Positions 1-8,040 of a DNA stretch of 64,000 bases are shown here, one piece after another. Position numbers and translations under genes: made by a program. Source of the DNA: Candidatus Cryosericum septentrionale. GTDB lineage: Bacteria; Caldisericota; Caldisericia; Cryosericales; Cryosericaceae. Where the stretch lies: NCBI RefSeq assembly GCF_003570995.1, contig NZ_QXIY01000015.1:1-64000 (forward strand). Direction: 5' to 3'. The notes under the pieces are model-generated. The model saw nothing but the letters and a program-made list of their open reading frames with translations. It had not been told where the DNA came from and made no database searches. The stretch's first letter is position 1. Every line of letters begins with the position of its first letter.

Positions 1-438
1 GAAATACTCTCCCCGGGTCTTGACAGGCTGGTTTATGAGGGTAAGGCCGCTGTTACCAAGTTCCTGCAGGACCTGACGGCAGCACTTGATTCTACGGGGA
101 CATGCCTGTTTACGACATTTGGATTACAGGCAAAGGACCTTGCACAACTTTACTCAGCTGCTACCGGTTTTGACTGTGACGACAAGGAGTTCCTGAAGAT
201 CGGCGAGAGAATCTGGAACATGGAGAAACTCTTCAACCTGAAGTCAGGGCTTACCGGGAAGGACGACACTCTGCCTCCGAGAATCCTCAAGGAGCCGATC
301 CCATCAGGCCCTTCCAAAGGCGAAGTCGAGGACCTCGGCAAGATGCTGGGTGAGTACTACTCCCTGAGAGGATGGGGCGAGGACAGCGTTCCCACAAAGG
401 ACAGACTGAAAGATCTGGGACTCGAAGACCTGTCATGA
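1..438 (+). CDS. aldehyde:ferredoxin oxidoreductase, C-terminal part (5' end outside window)
   Basis: Reading frame 1 is open from the first base to a TGA at 436-438. The visible 145 residues match the C-terminal domain of tungstopterin AORs: a late cysteine in DSTGTCLFTTF (the fourth cluster ligand region), then GERIWNMEKLFN, DDTLPPRILKEP and EYYSLRGW. These enzymes oxidise aldehydes to acids in the cytoplasm and pass electrons to ferredoxin. The stop overlaps the ATG of the next gene (ATGA), so the two are translationally coupled. With the FAD/NAD partner and a MoaD-like gene nearby this resembles an AorBC-type enzyme, by inference. Substrate unknown. It differs in sequence from the complete AOR at 19931-22105. 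Confidence 0.9.
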   Translation, partial: EILSPGLDRLVYEGKAAVTKFLQDLTAALDSTGTCLFTTFGLQAKDLAQLYSAATGFDCDDKEFLKIGERIWNMEKLFNLKSGLTGKDDTLPPRILKEPIPSGPSKGEVEDLGKMLGEYYSLRGWGEDSVPTKDRLKDLGLEDLS

Positions 439-1664
439 GACACGTGATTATCGGCGCCTCTGTCGCCGGAATAACGGCAGCAGCGAAGATAAAGAAACTC
501 AGCCCGGAGCAGGAGGTGATCGTCCTCTCGGGGGAGGGAGTCCAGCCATATGGCAAGATGTCCCTTCCCTACATGCTTTCCGGGATGACCTGGTTTGCGA
601 ACTGTACGCTGCCTTCAGTGGACGGGGTCGACGTCATGCTCAACAAGTACGTCGACGGGGTCGACACGGTGTCGAAAACCGTGCATACCAAGGATGGCGA
701 GCAGCTCGACTATGACAGACTCCTGATAGCGACGGGCACTTCTCCGTTCATCCCCGACATACCTGGCGCAAGACTTCTTTCAGTGGTCGGTGTCAGGAAT
801 ATCGGAGATATTGAGGTCATTCGGAAGAGAATAGCGGAGTCAACGGAAAAGAGGGTCATTCTGGCGGGCGCCGGGCTGGTCAATGCTGAAATAGGTGACG
901 CTCTTGTGAAGCTTGGTATCCCTGTGACCTATGTCATTTCTTCGGACAGGGTCCTGTCCCAGATCGTCGATCGAGAAGCCTCTGCAATCATCGAGAAGTC
1001 GTTTGCAGGACTCGATGTGGAGCTGCTCAAGGGCGAGGACATCCAGGAAATAGGGGAGAAGGACGGCGCCCTGGAGGTGAAGCTCGCATCAGGAAAAGTT
1101 CTCAGCAGCTCCTGCGTCGTCTATGGCAAAGGCGTGCGCCCCAACACCGGCTTTCTCAAGGGAACGGATGTACGGCTCAACAAAGGTGTCGTTCTTGGAC
1201 GGTTTCTTGAAACAAGTGTACCGGGTATCTATGGCGCGGGGGATGCCGTCGAGACCGACGACATCCTGCTGGGCCAGAAAACGCTTCACGCTCTCTGGCC
1301 TGTAGCTGTAGAGCAAGCGAACAACGCTGCCGAAAATATGCTCGGCATGGAGATGCCCTACGGTGGCGACGTCCTCAGGAATATCCTGATGGTCTTTGGA
1401 CAGACTATCTTCACCGGCGGGCTCAGTACGCATGACGAAGGCGATGTCTACAGGAACGTGAGTGACGGTGAGTACAGGAAGATCGTCGTCAAGGACGGCC
1501 GGTTGAAAGGCTTTGTCTTCGTCGGCGAAGGCGTCGTCAACCCCGGTGTGTATCTCAGGATGATGAGAGACCAGACCGACATCAGTACCATGATCAACCC
1601 TGTCCTGCATGGAACCATTGCGCACGCAGACTTGTATCCGTCTGTTTTCAAGGTGGCCCTGTAA
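435..1664 (+). CDS. FAD/NAD(P)-dependent pyridine nucleotide-disulfide oxidoreductase, AOR partner
   Basis: The protein has 409 residues. I start it at the ATG overlapping the upstream stop (ATGA) because MRHVIIGASVAGITAA begins the FAD-binding Rossmann strand. An upstream in-frame start at 372 would only add residues read inside the AOR gene. A second nucleotide-binding motif (ILAGAGLVNAEIG) lies near residue 145 and the FAD motif VPGIYGAGDAVE near residue 270. No CxxC redox pair is seen, so it is closer to NADH oxidase/ferredoxin reductase types than to dihydrolipoamide dehydrogenase. Co-transcribed with an AOR, it probably acts like AorC of three-subunit AORs, linking aldehyde oxidation to NAD. 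This role is inferred from context. Confidence 0.85.
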   Translation: MRHVIIGASVAGITAAAKIKKLSPEQEVIVLSGEGVQPYGKMSLPYMLSGMTWFANCTLPSVDGVDVMLNKYVDGVDTVSKTVHTKDGEQLDYDRLLIATGTSPFIPDIPGARLLSVVGVRNIGDIEVIRKRIAESTEKRVILAGAGLVNAEIGDALVKLGIPVTYVISSDRVLSQIVDREASAIIEKSFAGLDVELLKGEDIQEIGEKDGALEVKLASGKVLSSSCVVYGKGVRPNTGFLKGTDVRLNKGVVLGRFLETSVPGIYGAGDAVETDDILLGQKTLHALWPVAVEQANNAAENMLGMEMPYGGDVLRNILMVFGQTIFTGGLSTHDEGDVYRNVSDGEYRKIVVKDGRLKGFVFVGEGVVNPGVYLRMMRDQTDISTMINPVLHGTIAHADLYPSVFKVAL

Positions 1665-1675
1665 GGGGCCACCTT
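1650..1675 (+). terminator. stem-loop at end of the AOR operon
   Basis: AAGGTGGCCC pairs with GGGCCACCTT (10 bp, 6-nt loop). The TAA stop of the flavoprotein gene lies in the loop. There is no clear U-tract, so it may act as a bidirectional barrier to the convergent MoaD gene. Confidence 0.55.
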
Positions 1676-1712
1676 GTCAGGAGACCAGGGGATCGTCGAG
1701 CGTCTCTGCTGT

Positions 1713-1982
1713 CTAGCCACCGCCGATCGGTGGAAACAGTGAAATTGTGTCGCCATCCTTGAGTAACGTGTCTTCCTTGCCCAGGAACTCGATACTTTTC
1801 CCGTTGAGCAGGTAAATGTAATCCCGCTTCAGCTTCATCTCTTCGGTGAGGATGACGCCCTTCAGCACGGGATACTCCGTGACAAGTCTTCGCAGCGCCT
1901 CGATGCAGGTTGTGGCCGAGAGTGGAATGGGGCCCTGTTTGAAGGCTTCTGTCAGATACACTCTCACCGTTACCGTCGCCAT
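1713..1982 (-). CDS. MoaD/ThiS-family sulfur-carrier protein
   Basis: This 89-residue protein has a beta-grasp (ubiquitin-like) pattern and ends in ...SLFPPIGGG, keeping the C-terminal Gly-Gly that is adenylylated and thiocarboxylated in MoaD-type carriers. Such proteins often sit beside AOR genes and supply dithiolene sulfur to tungsto- or molybdopterin. It has a GAGG-containing ribosome site before the ATG. It is convergent with the AOR/flavoprotein pair, so it has its own promoter. The extra third glycine after GG is unusual for MoaD and may mean trimming or a different partner. Role in tungsten cofactor synthesis is inferred. Confidence 0.85.
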   Translation of the reverse strand: MATVTVRVYLTEAFKQGPIPLSATTCIEALRRLVTEYPVLKGVILTEEMKLKRDYIYLLNGKSIEFLGKEDTLLKDGDTISLFPPIGGG

Positions 1983-2125
1983 CGTCTCACCTCAGCAACC
2001 ATTGTAGGCGAGCAGACACAAAGGGCAATGAAGCGCATCGACTCATTCAAAATTGGGCTGAACTGGCTCAACAACAAGTGCCAGCGATCCTCATCGTCAA
2101 GAAACATCCCTGAGGGGAAGATTCC

Positions 2126-2157
2126 GTTACCATTCCGTTACTTTCGCTGATTACACC
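2126..2157 (+). promoter_or_regulatory. GTTAC-N6-GTTAC direct-repeat box plus -10, copy 1
   Basis: GTTAC occurs at 2126-2130 and 2137-2141, an 11-bp period, followed 15 nt after the start of the second half-site by TACACC. The same layout recurs at 8134-8165. Direct repeats about one helical turn apart that replace the -35 are typical of OmpR/PhoB-type activated promoters. The regulator encoded at 5599 is the obvious candidate (inference). Confidence 0.5.
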
Positions 2158-2205
2158 ATTGGTGCCCGCACAAGATTGTGCGGAGTCTGAAACAGGAGGT
2201 GATAG

Positions 2206-2892
2206 ATGCAATGGCACCGTCATGGCAGTGCAATCGGTTCCATGCTTGTCATCATCGCGGTGATCGCAACCTGCTATGTTTCGAGAGGCTGTATATCAAG
2301 GGCCGAGACCACTCACTATGATCAACAATTCCGGGAAATGGTGCTCTCTTCACCGATCTATTCGATGACAGCGTCGTCAGCGTCACTGTTGGATAAAGTC
2401 CCCGGCCATCAAGTGCTGACACGGTCCCAAGAGGAAGCGTTCACACAACAGGTTCTGACCATGAGCGACGCGGACTTCGAGGAGTTCTGCAGATCCCACC
2501 TTTCCGAAGTGATCGCGTATGCCGACAACCCCGCCAAAGGCGTGCATGTTCGCTGGAATGCCGACTTGGTATCCAAGATCGTACCACGGGTAGCTCCTGA
2601 TCTCCAAGCTGCCATCGATACTCAGATCAAGGCGCAGTCGACGAGCAATGATTGGTTTCACGAAGAACCGGCCACTGCATCTCCCAAGGCATTGGTCCCT
2701 GGATCCAATGATGTCACGCCTAGCGTAGTGGCCTACGTTCTTGGCAGTCCTATCTATGGTCTGTATTGTCGCATTCACTGGGAGTGGGACTCATATCACA
2801 TAACGAGCGTTTTGCCATCCTCCTACGGACAGGTCTACGCATCTTTGTATACCGACGAGGGGTTAAACAAGCGTTTGCCGTGCGCGGCCTAG
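2206..2892 (+). CDS. hypothetical exported protein
   Basis: I do not recognise this 228-residue protein. Its N-terminus (basic, then SMLVIIAVIATCYV) is a signal peptide or membrane anchor. A cysteine near residue 29 (VSRGC) could be a weak lipobox, but the spacing is not canonical. The rest looks soluble, without repeats. A strong AGGAGGTGATAG ribosome site precedes the ATG. It lies directly downstream of direct-repeat box copy 1 and is the first gene of the secreted-protein cluster built around the two-component system. The function is unknown, probably at the cell surface. Confidence 0.7.
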   Translation: MQWHRHGSAIGSMLVIIAVIATCYVSRGCISRAETTHYDQQFREMVLSSPIYSMTASSASLLDKVPGHQVLTRSQEEAFTQQVLTMSDADFEEFCRSHLSEVIAYADNPAKGVHVRWNADLVSKIVPRVAPDLQAAIDTQIKAQSTSNDWFHEEPATASPKALVPGSNDVTPSVVAYVLGSPIYGLYCRIHWEWDSYHITSVLPSSYGQVYASLYTDEGLNKRLPCAA

Positions 2893-2913
2893 TTCGACGA
2901 TAGCCGGCTCTTT

Positions 2914-2943
2914 CGGACATCTGGTGAGATGTACGTTATATAG
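2914..2943 (+). promoter_or_regulatory. conserved GACAT...GTTATATAG element, copy 1
   Basis: This 30-nt segment matches 8011-8040 at about 25 positions and ends in CGTTATATAG, which could supply a -10 (TTATAT). No good -35 is seen at the expected distance. It precedes the exported-protein gene at 3079. Its recurrence in the same gene cluster suggests a shared promoter or regulator site. Confidence 0.45.
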
Positions 2944-3078
2944 ATGGGGGAGTGAGTAAGACGAATGGGGTGACACGTGCCGGCCTCCACATACTGGGGC
3001 GCTGCAAGTTCGCGGCGTAGAAGCGAACCAGAAGGAAGGTTTGTACATGTTCTTGGTACATCCAAGAGAAGGAGAGGA

Positions 3079-3756
3079 ATGAAACAACTGAGAACTCAGA
3101 AGAGGCTAGTGTACCTTTCGATCGTTCTGATTCTGGTCTTGTGTGCGACAGCAATACGGCCTGCTGTCGTTGTCACGGCGTCGGACGGTACTAATACGCA
3201 GCCGTTTCTCACCGCAGCGCGTTCTTTCGCTGAACAGGCAGAAGCGGCGGGAAACCATCACCTGACTGCTGAACCCGTCATCACGGTCACCAGCAAACAG
3301 ATTCAGGCAGGCAAGATGGCAGTCACGATGGACATCGAAGCAATGGATGTCCTGAATGGTGGACCTCGCGATGATCAACCGATCATTGCCGGAGAACTTC
3401 AGTATCTTCAAGATCATGGCGCTGCACTCTCTGTCACCGCCAAGAAAGCTGTCGAAGACGACATTGCCTACTGGCGCAGCACGATTGAGTCTGCCATGAC
3501 CGTTCCGACCGAGACATGCTATCCAATCAAGGTTACTGCAAACGTAGATATTGCCGGGAACATCGACATCAGCACTCTTCAGGTATACGTAGATAGCGGA
3601 GCAGTGGGGAGCAACTTCATTCCTGCAGCTCAGTTCTTCAAGGACATGCGTTCCGTCTGGACGACCGTTGCACAAGCGTATGCCAATGCCGCATCCATAG
3701 CTTCAGATGCGTCCGTTAAGGGTTCTGTGGCACCTGTAGCCACTCCGGGTTCATAG
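3079..3756 (+). CDS. hypothetical secreted protein
   Basis: This 225-residue protein starts at the ATG preceded by GAGAAGGAGAGGA. A longer in-frame reading from 2977 has no ribosome site. MKQLRTQKRL then a hydrophobic stretch to residue ~25 is a Sec signal peptide (cleavage perhaps near VVVTAS). The mature part is rich in Ala, Thr and Val with a predicted mixed fold and two cysteine-poor halves. I recognise no family. A perfect stem-loop follows the stop. It belongs to the secreted/lipoprotein cluster at 2206-11524 and has no paralogue in the window that I can see. Confidence 0.7.
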   Translation: MKQLRTQKRLVYLSIVLILVLCATAIRPAVVVTASDGTNTQPFLTAARSFAEQAEAAGNHHLTAEPVITVTSKQIQAGKMAVTMDIEAMDVLNGGPRDDQPIIAGELQYLQDHGAALSVTAKKAVEDDIAYWRSTIESAMTVPTETCYPIKVTANVDIAGNIDISTLQVYVDSGAVGSNFIPAAQFFKDMRSVWTTVAQAYANAASIASDASVKGSVAPVATPGS

Positions 3757-3771
3757 AGCTTCGCTGCATTT

Positions 3772-3799
3772 CGTGACGGAGAGCATGGTCTCCGTCACG
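3772..3799 (+). terminator. perfect stem-loop after 3756
   Basis: CGTGACGGAGA pairs with TCTCCGTCACG (11 bp, loop GCATGG). No U-tract follows. Confidence 0.55.
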
Positions 3800-3812
3800 C
3801 TGCCAGATCGAT

Positions 3813-3888
3813 ACGGCACGCTAACGGCTTTGGTGCCCGGGCTCCAATCCACCGCTTTCTTTGAACGCACGTGTTGGAGGCGCATAGC
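3813..3888 (+). repeat. conserved leader element, copy 1 of 4
   Basis: The segment ending TTGGAGGCGCATAGC immediately before the ATG at 3889 is similar to those at 5114-5180, 9171-9245 and 11031-11092. Shared words are GGTG(A/C)CCGGG, a C/T-rich middle with CTTTCTT or CTTGTTG, and the TTGGAGGCG(T/C)ATAGC ribosome site. All four copies end exactly at a start codon of a membrane or lipoprotein gene. Confidence 0.7.
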
Positions 3889-5046
3889 ATGAAGACCATG
3901 ACATCACGGTACTGTTCGAGGATTGTTACATTCGTAAGCATCCTGCTTGCGGTGGTTTTAGTAACAACGGGTTGTACCCCGAAAGTTGTCCCAGTGGAAG
4001 GCCCGCAGATCAGCATGATGGTGGAAACCAATTTCACATCGTCAGAATACGACGCAGGAGCACTTCTTCTGTGGAATATCGGGCAAAGCACACTGCAGAC
4101 CTCTGGCACATCCGTCGTGCACGTGACCGATTCCGATAACGGGGGTCTTCCGCTATACTGGCAACCTGGTTCACCGGTTCGAGTCGTTCAACAATGGAAC
4201 TACCTGAGCAAGAAAGCCCTCATAACAACGATATCCAAGGATGCAAATCTTCTGACTCCTCCTGAGGGAATGCAGTACTTGCTGACAAAAGACAGTGCCC
4301 CCATCCAACGATGGTACGCTTCAGATGAAAACGCTTTTGTGAACGTTCCCGAGCAACCAGGTCTATCCAATGAAACGCCTGGCACTAAGACTATCACAAT
4401 AACAGAGCAGGGCGTTGCCCCTGCTTCAAAGGCACAGACACTGACTGTCCCTGTCCCCTCTGGCCTGACGCAGATAGACGTGGTATATGGAAGCGGCAGC
4501 ATTACCAACGGGTTTGTTCTCGTTGAAACACGAGATAAAGTGGCAAAGAATGCGGCGGACTCCCTTTGGCTTCTTCGCATGAACAATGGGGCGGGATCAT
4601 GGGCACGGTGCGGTGATTTGTCCGCATTCGATGGAGAGATCATTGCTGGTCAGGATCCAAGTTTCGCCAGGGTCGGATCGCTGCTCTACTTCACTCACTC
4701 ACATACGAGAATCGGTTGCATTGATACGGCAGCGACCTCACCTTCAGTAACATTGCCAGAGAACATCAATACGCTCCTTGCCAAGCTTTACAGTAACGGG
4801 CCGACAAATACTGAGGGGCCACTTCAGGCACAGCTGGCCAGCGACAATGGCGTGCTGATTATTGAATATCCCGCTGCCAATTGGAATGGCGGGTATGACT
4901 ACGCAGTGGACACATCCGGAACAATCCTTGGAAGTCTGTATGGGAACAAGATTTCGATAGTGAGTTTTGACGCGAAGGGCAAGCAGGGCTCCTCGATTCC
5001 TACACCAGGGAGTACCTCCTTTCCTTCCATCGACCTCTTTCAATAG
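3889..5046 (+). CDS. lipoprotein, paralogue of 9815-10957
   Basis: This 385-residue protein starts at the ATG 8 nt after GGAGG (a GTG at 3871 would precede the ribosome site). The N-terminus is basic, then SILLAVVLVTTGC, a lipobox with the lipidated Cys near residue 27. The rest is extracytoplasmic. It is clearly homologous along its length to the protein at 9815: both share QTLTVPVPSG, YGSGSITNGFVLVE, SLWLLRMN/SIWLLRMN and CIDTAATSPSVTLPE. Repeating beta-strand signatures suggest a propeller-like or beta-rich sensor or binding domain, but I cannot assign a family. It is preceded by leader copy 1. It sits upstream of a decayed small membrane gene, a unit repeated at 9815-11524. Confidence 0.75.
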   Translation: MKTMTSRYCSRIVTFVSILLAVVLVTTGCTPKVVPVEGPQISMMVETNFTSSEYDAGALLLWNIGQSTLQTSGTSVVHVTDSDNGGLPLYWQPGSPVRVVQQWNYLSKKALITTISKDANLLTPPEGMQYLLTKDSAPIQRWYASDENAFVNVPEQPGLSNETPGTKTITITEQGVAPASKAQTLTVPVPSGLTQIDVVYGSGSITNGFVLVETRDKVAKNAADSLWLLRMNNGAGSWARCGDLSAFDGEIIAGQDPSFARVGSLLYFTHSHTRIGCIDTAATSPSVTLPENINTLLAKLYSNGPTNTEGPLQAQLASDNGVLIIEYPAANWNGGYDYAVDTSGTILGSLYGNKISIVSFDAKGKQGSSIPTPGSTSFPSIDLFQ

Positions 5047-5113
5047 GATGTTTCTTGGACATCATCGAAGGGCTTGTTTCTGTTCGCACCAGACCCAACA
5101 CAGACACACTGGT

Positions 5114-5180
5114 CCGGATCTAGTGACCGGGTTCCAGCTCTATTGTTTCTCGTGAGAGCCCCTGTAGGAAGGCGTATAGC
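5114..5180 (+). repeat. conserved leader element, copy 2 of 4
   Basis: CCGGATCTAGTGACCGGGTT then a ribosome site GGAAGGCGTATAGC directly before the ATG at 5181. It is closest to copy 4 in its 5' part (both carry CCGGATCT(A/G)GTGACCGGG). Confidence 0.7.
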
Positions 5181-5487
5181 ATGAATACGAAGAACTGGCT
5201 AGGTCGATCGTTGTTGGCATGATGTTGCTACTCCTCGTCATCTCGATTGGGGCACGTTTCTTATTGCTGCCACGGAGACAACCTGCCGCAGTGACTCATG
5301 CGATCGTTGGGATGGTTAAGGTAGCGGCCGGTGACGATATAGTGATATGCTTTGCCAAGGGGACCGAAAAATACGCGACGGGCGTTCCGGCCAACGTGTT
5401 GAAGTGTCGCGGGGCGTAGTGCTCGATTTCGCCAGCACTATTCGAGTGACAGAAGTTGTCGATACGACTCCGAGCTCTTGGTTGTAG
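5181..5487 (+). pseudogene. frameshifted small membrane-anchored protein, relative of 9246-9758
   Basis: The leader points to the ATG at 5181, which reads MNTKNWLGRSLLA and stops at once. Shifting frame near 5200 gives RSIVVGMMLLLLVISIGARF, matching VGIVLLLVISVGGYF of the protein at 9246. A second shift near 5397 continues as EVSRGVVLDFASTIRVTEVV to a TAG at 5485. Joined, it would be about 100 residues: an N-terminal membrane anchor and a small beta-rich domain. Either this copy is decaying after duplication or the assembly has two indel errors. I read it as a pseudogene because the start context is otherwise intact and both breaks lie within 200 nt. Confidence 0.65.
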
Positions 5488-5598
5488 TAGTATCTCCTAG
5501 TTGGCATCAACCCGAGAGGCAACCATCGGGACATCAATGATATACTCATCAAAGATACACGAGCATCGGCCACAGGTCAGGTGAAGGAGAACCGACGT

Positions 5599-6285
5599 AT
5601 GAGAATCCTGGTAGTTGAAGACGAACCGGATATCTGCAGGGCGGTCGCAGATGCGCTGCGGCAGGAGCACTATGCCGTCGACACCGCAGACAATGGAACC
5701 AGCGCACTCACTAAGGTCCATGTCGAGCAGGCATATGATCTTCTTCTCCTTGATCTGATGCTCCCGGGGATGGATGGGCTCCAGGTTCTGGGACGACTCC
5801 GATCCGAAGGGAACCGGACGCCCGTTTTGATCATCACGGCCCGGGATACTGTCGGGGAACGCGTTGCCGGACTGGACCAGGGAGCTGACGATTACCTGGT
5901 CAAGCCGTTTGCCATTGATGAACTGCTGGCACGTGTGCGTGCGTTGCTCCGCAGGGAACCAGCCGTGCAACAGGTCATCTTGTCAGCAGGGACAGTTTCG
6001 TTTGACCCCGTGACGCGCGTGTGCGCCGTCTCGGGCAAACCCGTGCCCCTGACCATTCACGAAGAGCGGCTTCTTGAGTACTTGCTGCGTAATGCTGGTC
6101 GTCTCATTCCACGCGGCGAGCTGGAAGATCACGTCTGGGACGATCATGCTTCCCTGTGGACTGACACGCTCAAGGTTCATGTTTGGCGGCTGCGCAAGAA
6201 ACTGGACGCGGCGGGCGCACCGGGTTTCATCCGCATGGTGCGAGGCATCGGCTACGGTATTGGGGTAGGGAACAACAACGTATGA
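5599..6285 (+). CDS. OmpR/PhoB-family response regulator
   Basis: This 228-residue protein has an N-terminal receiver domain (acidic pair EDE near residue 8, phospho-acceptor Asp52 in LLLLDLMLPGMDG, conserved Thr in VLIITARD, Lys in DDYLVKPF) and a C-terminal winged helix (residues ~130-225, with LTIHEERLLEYLLRN and the terminal VRGIGYGI hairpin). The ATG at 5599 follows GGAG. A GTG at 5581 would lie too close to any ribosome site. The stop overlaps the kinase gene by ATGA. It probably controls the surrounding lipoprotein genes through the 11-bp direct repeats at 2126 and 8134 (inference). Confidence 0.95.
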   Translation: MRILVVEDEPDICRAVADALRQEHYAVDTADNGTSALTKVHVEQAYDLLLLDLMLPGMDGLQVLGRLRSEGNRTPVLIITARDTVGERVAGLDQGADDYLVKPFAIDELLARVRALLRREPAVQQVILSAGTVSFDPVTRVCAVSGKPVPLTIHEERLLEYLLRNAGRLIPRGELEDHVWDDHASLWTDTLKVHVWRLRKKLDAAGAPGFIRMVRGIGYGIGVGNNNV

Positions 6286-7820
6286 CGAGCAAATTCCGTT
6301 CCGTAGTTCTACGTTTCGTTGCAGTGGCAGTACCATTGCTGGGCGCGGAACTGGCCTTCGTTCTGCTGACGTCTCCGTATCGCCTTGAGAACATTGAGCG
6401 CCTGGGTGTGAAGGCGTGGGCTTTCGTCGTGGTGACATCTCCTTGGAGTGCAGGTGTTTGGCAGGCATTCCTGACGCTGACACCGCCCGTTCTGGTTGTC
6501 GCGGCCCTCCTTTCCTGGCCGTTGAGTTTCGATGACCATCTTGAACCAGACGCACTTGCGCCACTGCGTCGTACCTATGGCCTATATACGATTCTCGTGA
6601 CGCTACTAGTGGTGTTTCTCCTGGTGTCTGCTGTGCAAGTGGGCATTTCTGGTCAGCTAAATGTGGCGCACAATCTCACTCAGGACATGTTGCTCAGCGA
6701 TGGCGACATACTGCAGGCGCTTATCCCCACAACACAGGTGCCGGTCACTTCCTCGCAAGAAATGTCGCGCCTTGTTGATCATGCCGTATCACTAACTAAT
6801 TGCATCAAGACCGGTGGTTTTGTCGTCGCGGAGGGAACCCAGGGAGTTCGTTCAATCTGGGGAACACCGCCTGACGACATTAGTAGTTTCCATAGTCAAA
6901 CAGTGGGCATTGTCCATGTCCCCGCGAAGGGCAGTGTACCAGCCCGGTCATTCATGGTCTCCGCCAGGATAGTTGGCATTGGCGGTCAGCCTGTGCGCAT
7001 CCTGCTTGGCATGCCCACAGACGATAGCCTGCCGGAGATCGATTCATCTCACCACACATCATGGCTGCTGGTCGCATTTGGAGTGATGCTGGCAGCTACT
7101 GCAACGCTATCCTTCAGCAGGATCGCCGCCCATCCTGCGTCAGTGGCTCTGGAACGCCTGGGGCGGTTTACCGGCGATGCCGGCCATGAATTGAGGACGC
7201 CGCTTGCCGCTATTCAGCTTGACGCTGAAATGGCATTGCGCCCACAGTCTACGCCCGATCAGGTGCGCAGTTATATAGAAGCTATTGGGCGCCAGGTGCA
7301 TTCCGCCTCAAGCACTGTGGAATCGCTCCTCCTGCTGGCCCGTCTGTCACATGCAGCTGCACGCCCCGGAACGCCCGTTCCCTTCGGAATGCTCTGTGCT
7401 GAAGTTCAGCAAAGTTTGGCCTCCCTCTTGGAGGGGAAGAATCTGCGGCTAGAGGTCGCTGGGCCAGATGTCCTGATGTCTGCCAATCACGATCTGACTG
7501 TCGTAGTCCTCAAGAATCTTGTGCAGAATGCAGCGCAGTGGTCGCCGACCGACGCTGCAATTGAGATGAGCGCTAGTGCGGTTTCACGGCGCAGGATCCG
7601 GATAAGCGTTACCGATCATGGAAAGGGTATCGCCGCAGAAGCCCTGCCGCACATCTTTGAACGATTCTATCGAGCCGATCCCGGCCACAACCGCGTCTAT
7701 GGTGGTGCAGGCCTGGGCCTTGCTATCGTGAAGCAGGCTGCTTCGTGCATGCGGGGGTCCGTCAGCGCCGTCAGTACACCTGCGTCGGGAACGACGGTGA
7801 CGTTGGTGCTCCCTCGCTGA
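6282..7820 (+). CDS. sensor histidine kinase, membrane-bound
   Basis: This 512-residue kinase is coupled to the regulator by ATGA. There are N-terminal membrane helices around residues 10-30, 60-85 and 105-130, then a ~120-residue extracytoplasmic region (about 130-260) and a further helix near 265-285 (SWLLVAFGVMLAATATLSF). The H-box is GDAGHELRTPLAAI with phospho-acceptor His302. The N-box is VLKNLVQNAAQWSP, G1 VTDHGKGIA, F-box IFERFYRAD and G2 GGAGLGLAIV. All catalytic elements are present. The signal is unknown. Because lipoprotein genes flank the pair on both sides, these exported proteins may be inputs or outputs of the kinase. Confidence 0.93.
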   Translation: MTSKFRSVVLRFVAVAVPLLGAELAFVLLTSPYRLENIERLGVKAWAFVVVTSPWSAGVWQAFLTLTPPVLVVAALLSWPLSFDDHLEPDALAPLRRTYGLYTILVTLLVVFLLVSAVQVGISGQLNVAHNLTQDMLLSDGDILQALIPTTQVPVTSSQEMSRLVDHAVSLTNCIKTGGFVVAEGTQGVRSIWGTPPDDISSFHSQTVGIVHVPAKGSVPARSFMVSARIVGIGGQPVRILLGMPTDDSLPEIDSSHHTSWLLVAFGVMLAATATLSFSRIAAHPASVALERLGRFTGDAGHELRTPLAAIQLDAEMALRPQSTPDQVRSYIEAIGRQVHSASSTVESLLLLARLSHAAARPGTPVPFGMLCAEVQQSLASLLEGKNLRLEVAGPDVLMSANHDLTVVVLKNLVQNAAQWSPTDAAIEMSASAVSRRRIRISVTDHGKGIAAEALPHIFERFYRADPGHNRVYGGAGLGLAIVKQAASCMRGSVSAVSTPASGTTVTLVLPR

Positions 7821-7945
7821 TACGACGTTCGGACGCGGTCGAACCTGTTGTCCCGGAGTTCCGTGGGTGGGCCGATTCCCGCAGGTGAGTCGTGCCACGA
7901 TGGGTAGGCGCCTGGCGGACCGAGGTGGAAGGTGTGTCAGTCTCC

Positions 7946-7971
7946 GTCATTCCCGCGAAGACGGGAATCCA
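7946..7971 (+). repeat. REP-like palindrome GTCATTCCCG...CGGGAATCCA
   Basis: ATTCCCG (7949-7955) pairs with CGGGAAT (7962-7968). The copy at 33341 shares GTCATTCCCGCG, CGGGAATCCAT and part of the right flank. Similar short palindromes are dispersed in many bacterial genomes. Confidence 0.75.
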
Positions 7972-8010
7972 TTCTTGTGTCGAGAAGCGTGTGGTTCTTT
8001 GGACTGTTCT

Positions 8011-8040
8011 CAGACATTTGGCGAGATCTGCGTTATATAG
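8011..8040 (+). promoter_or_regulatory. conserved GACAT...GTTATATAG element, copy 2
   Basis: It reads CAGACATTTGGCGAGATCTG followed by CGTTATATAG, matching 2914-2943 at about 25 of 30 positions. Confidence 0.45.
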
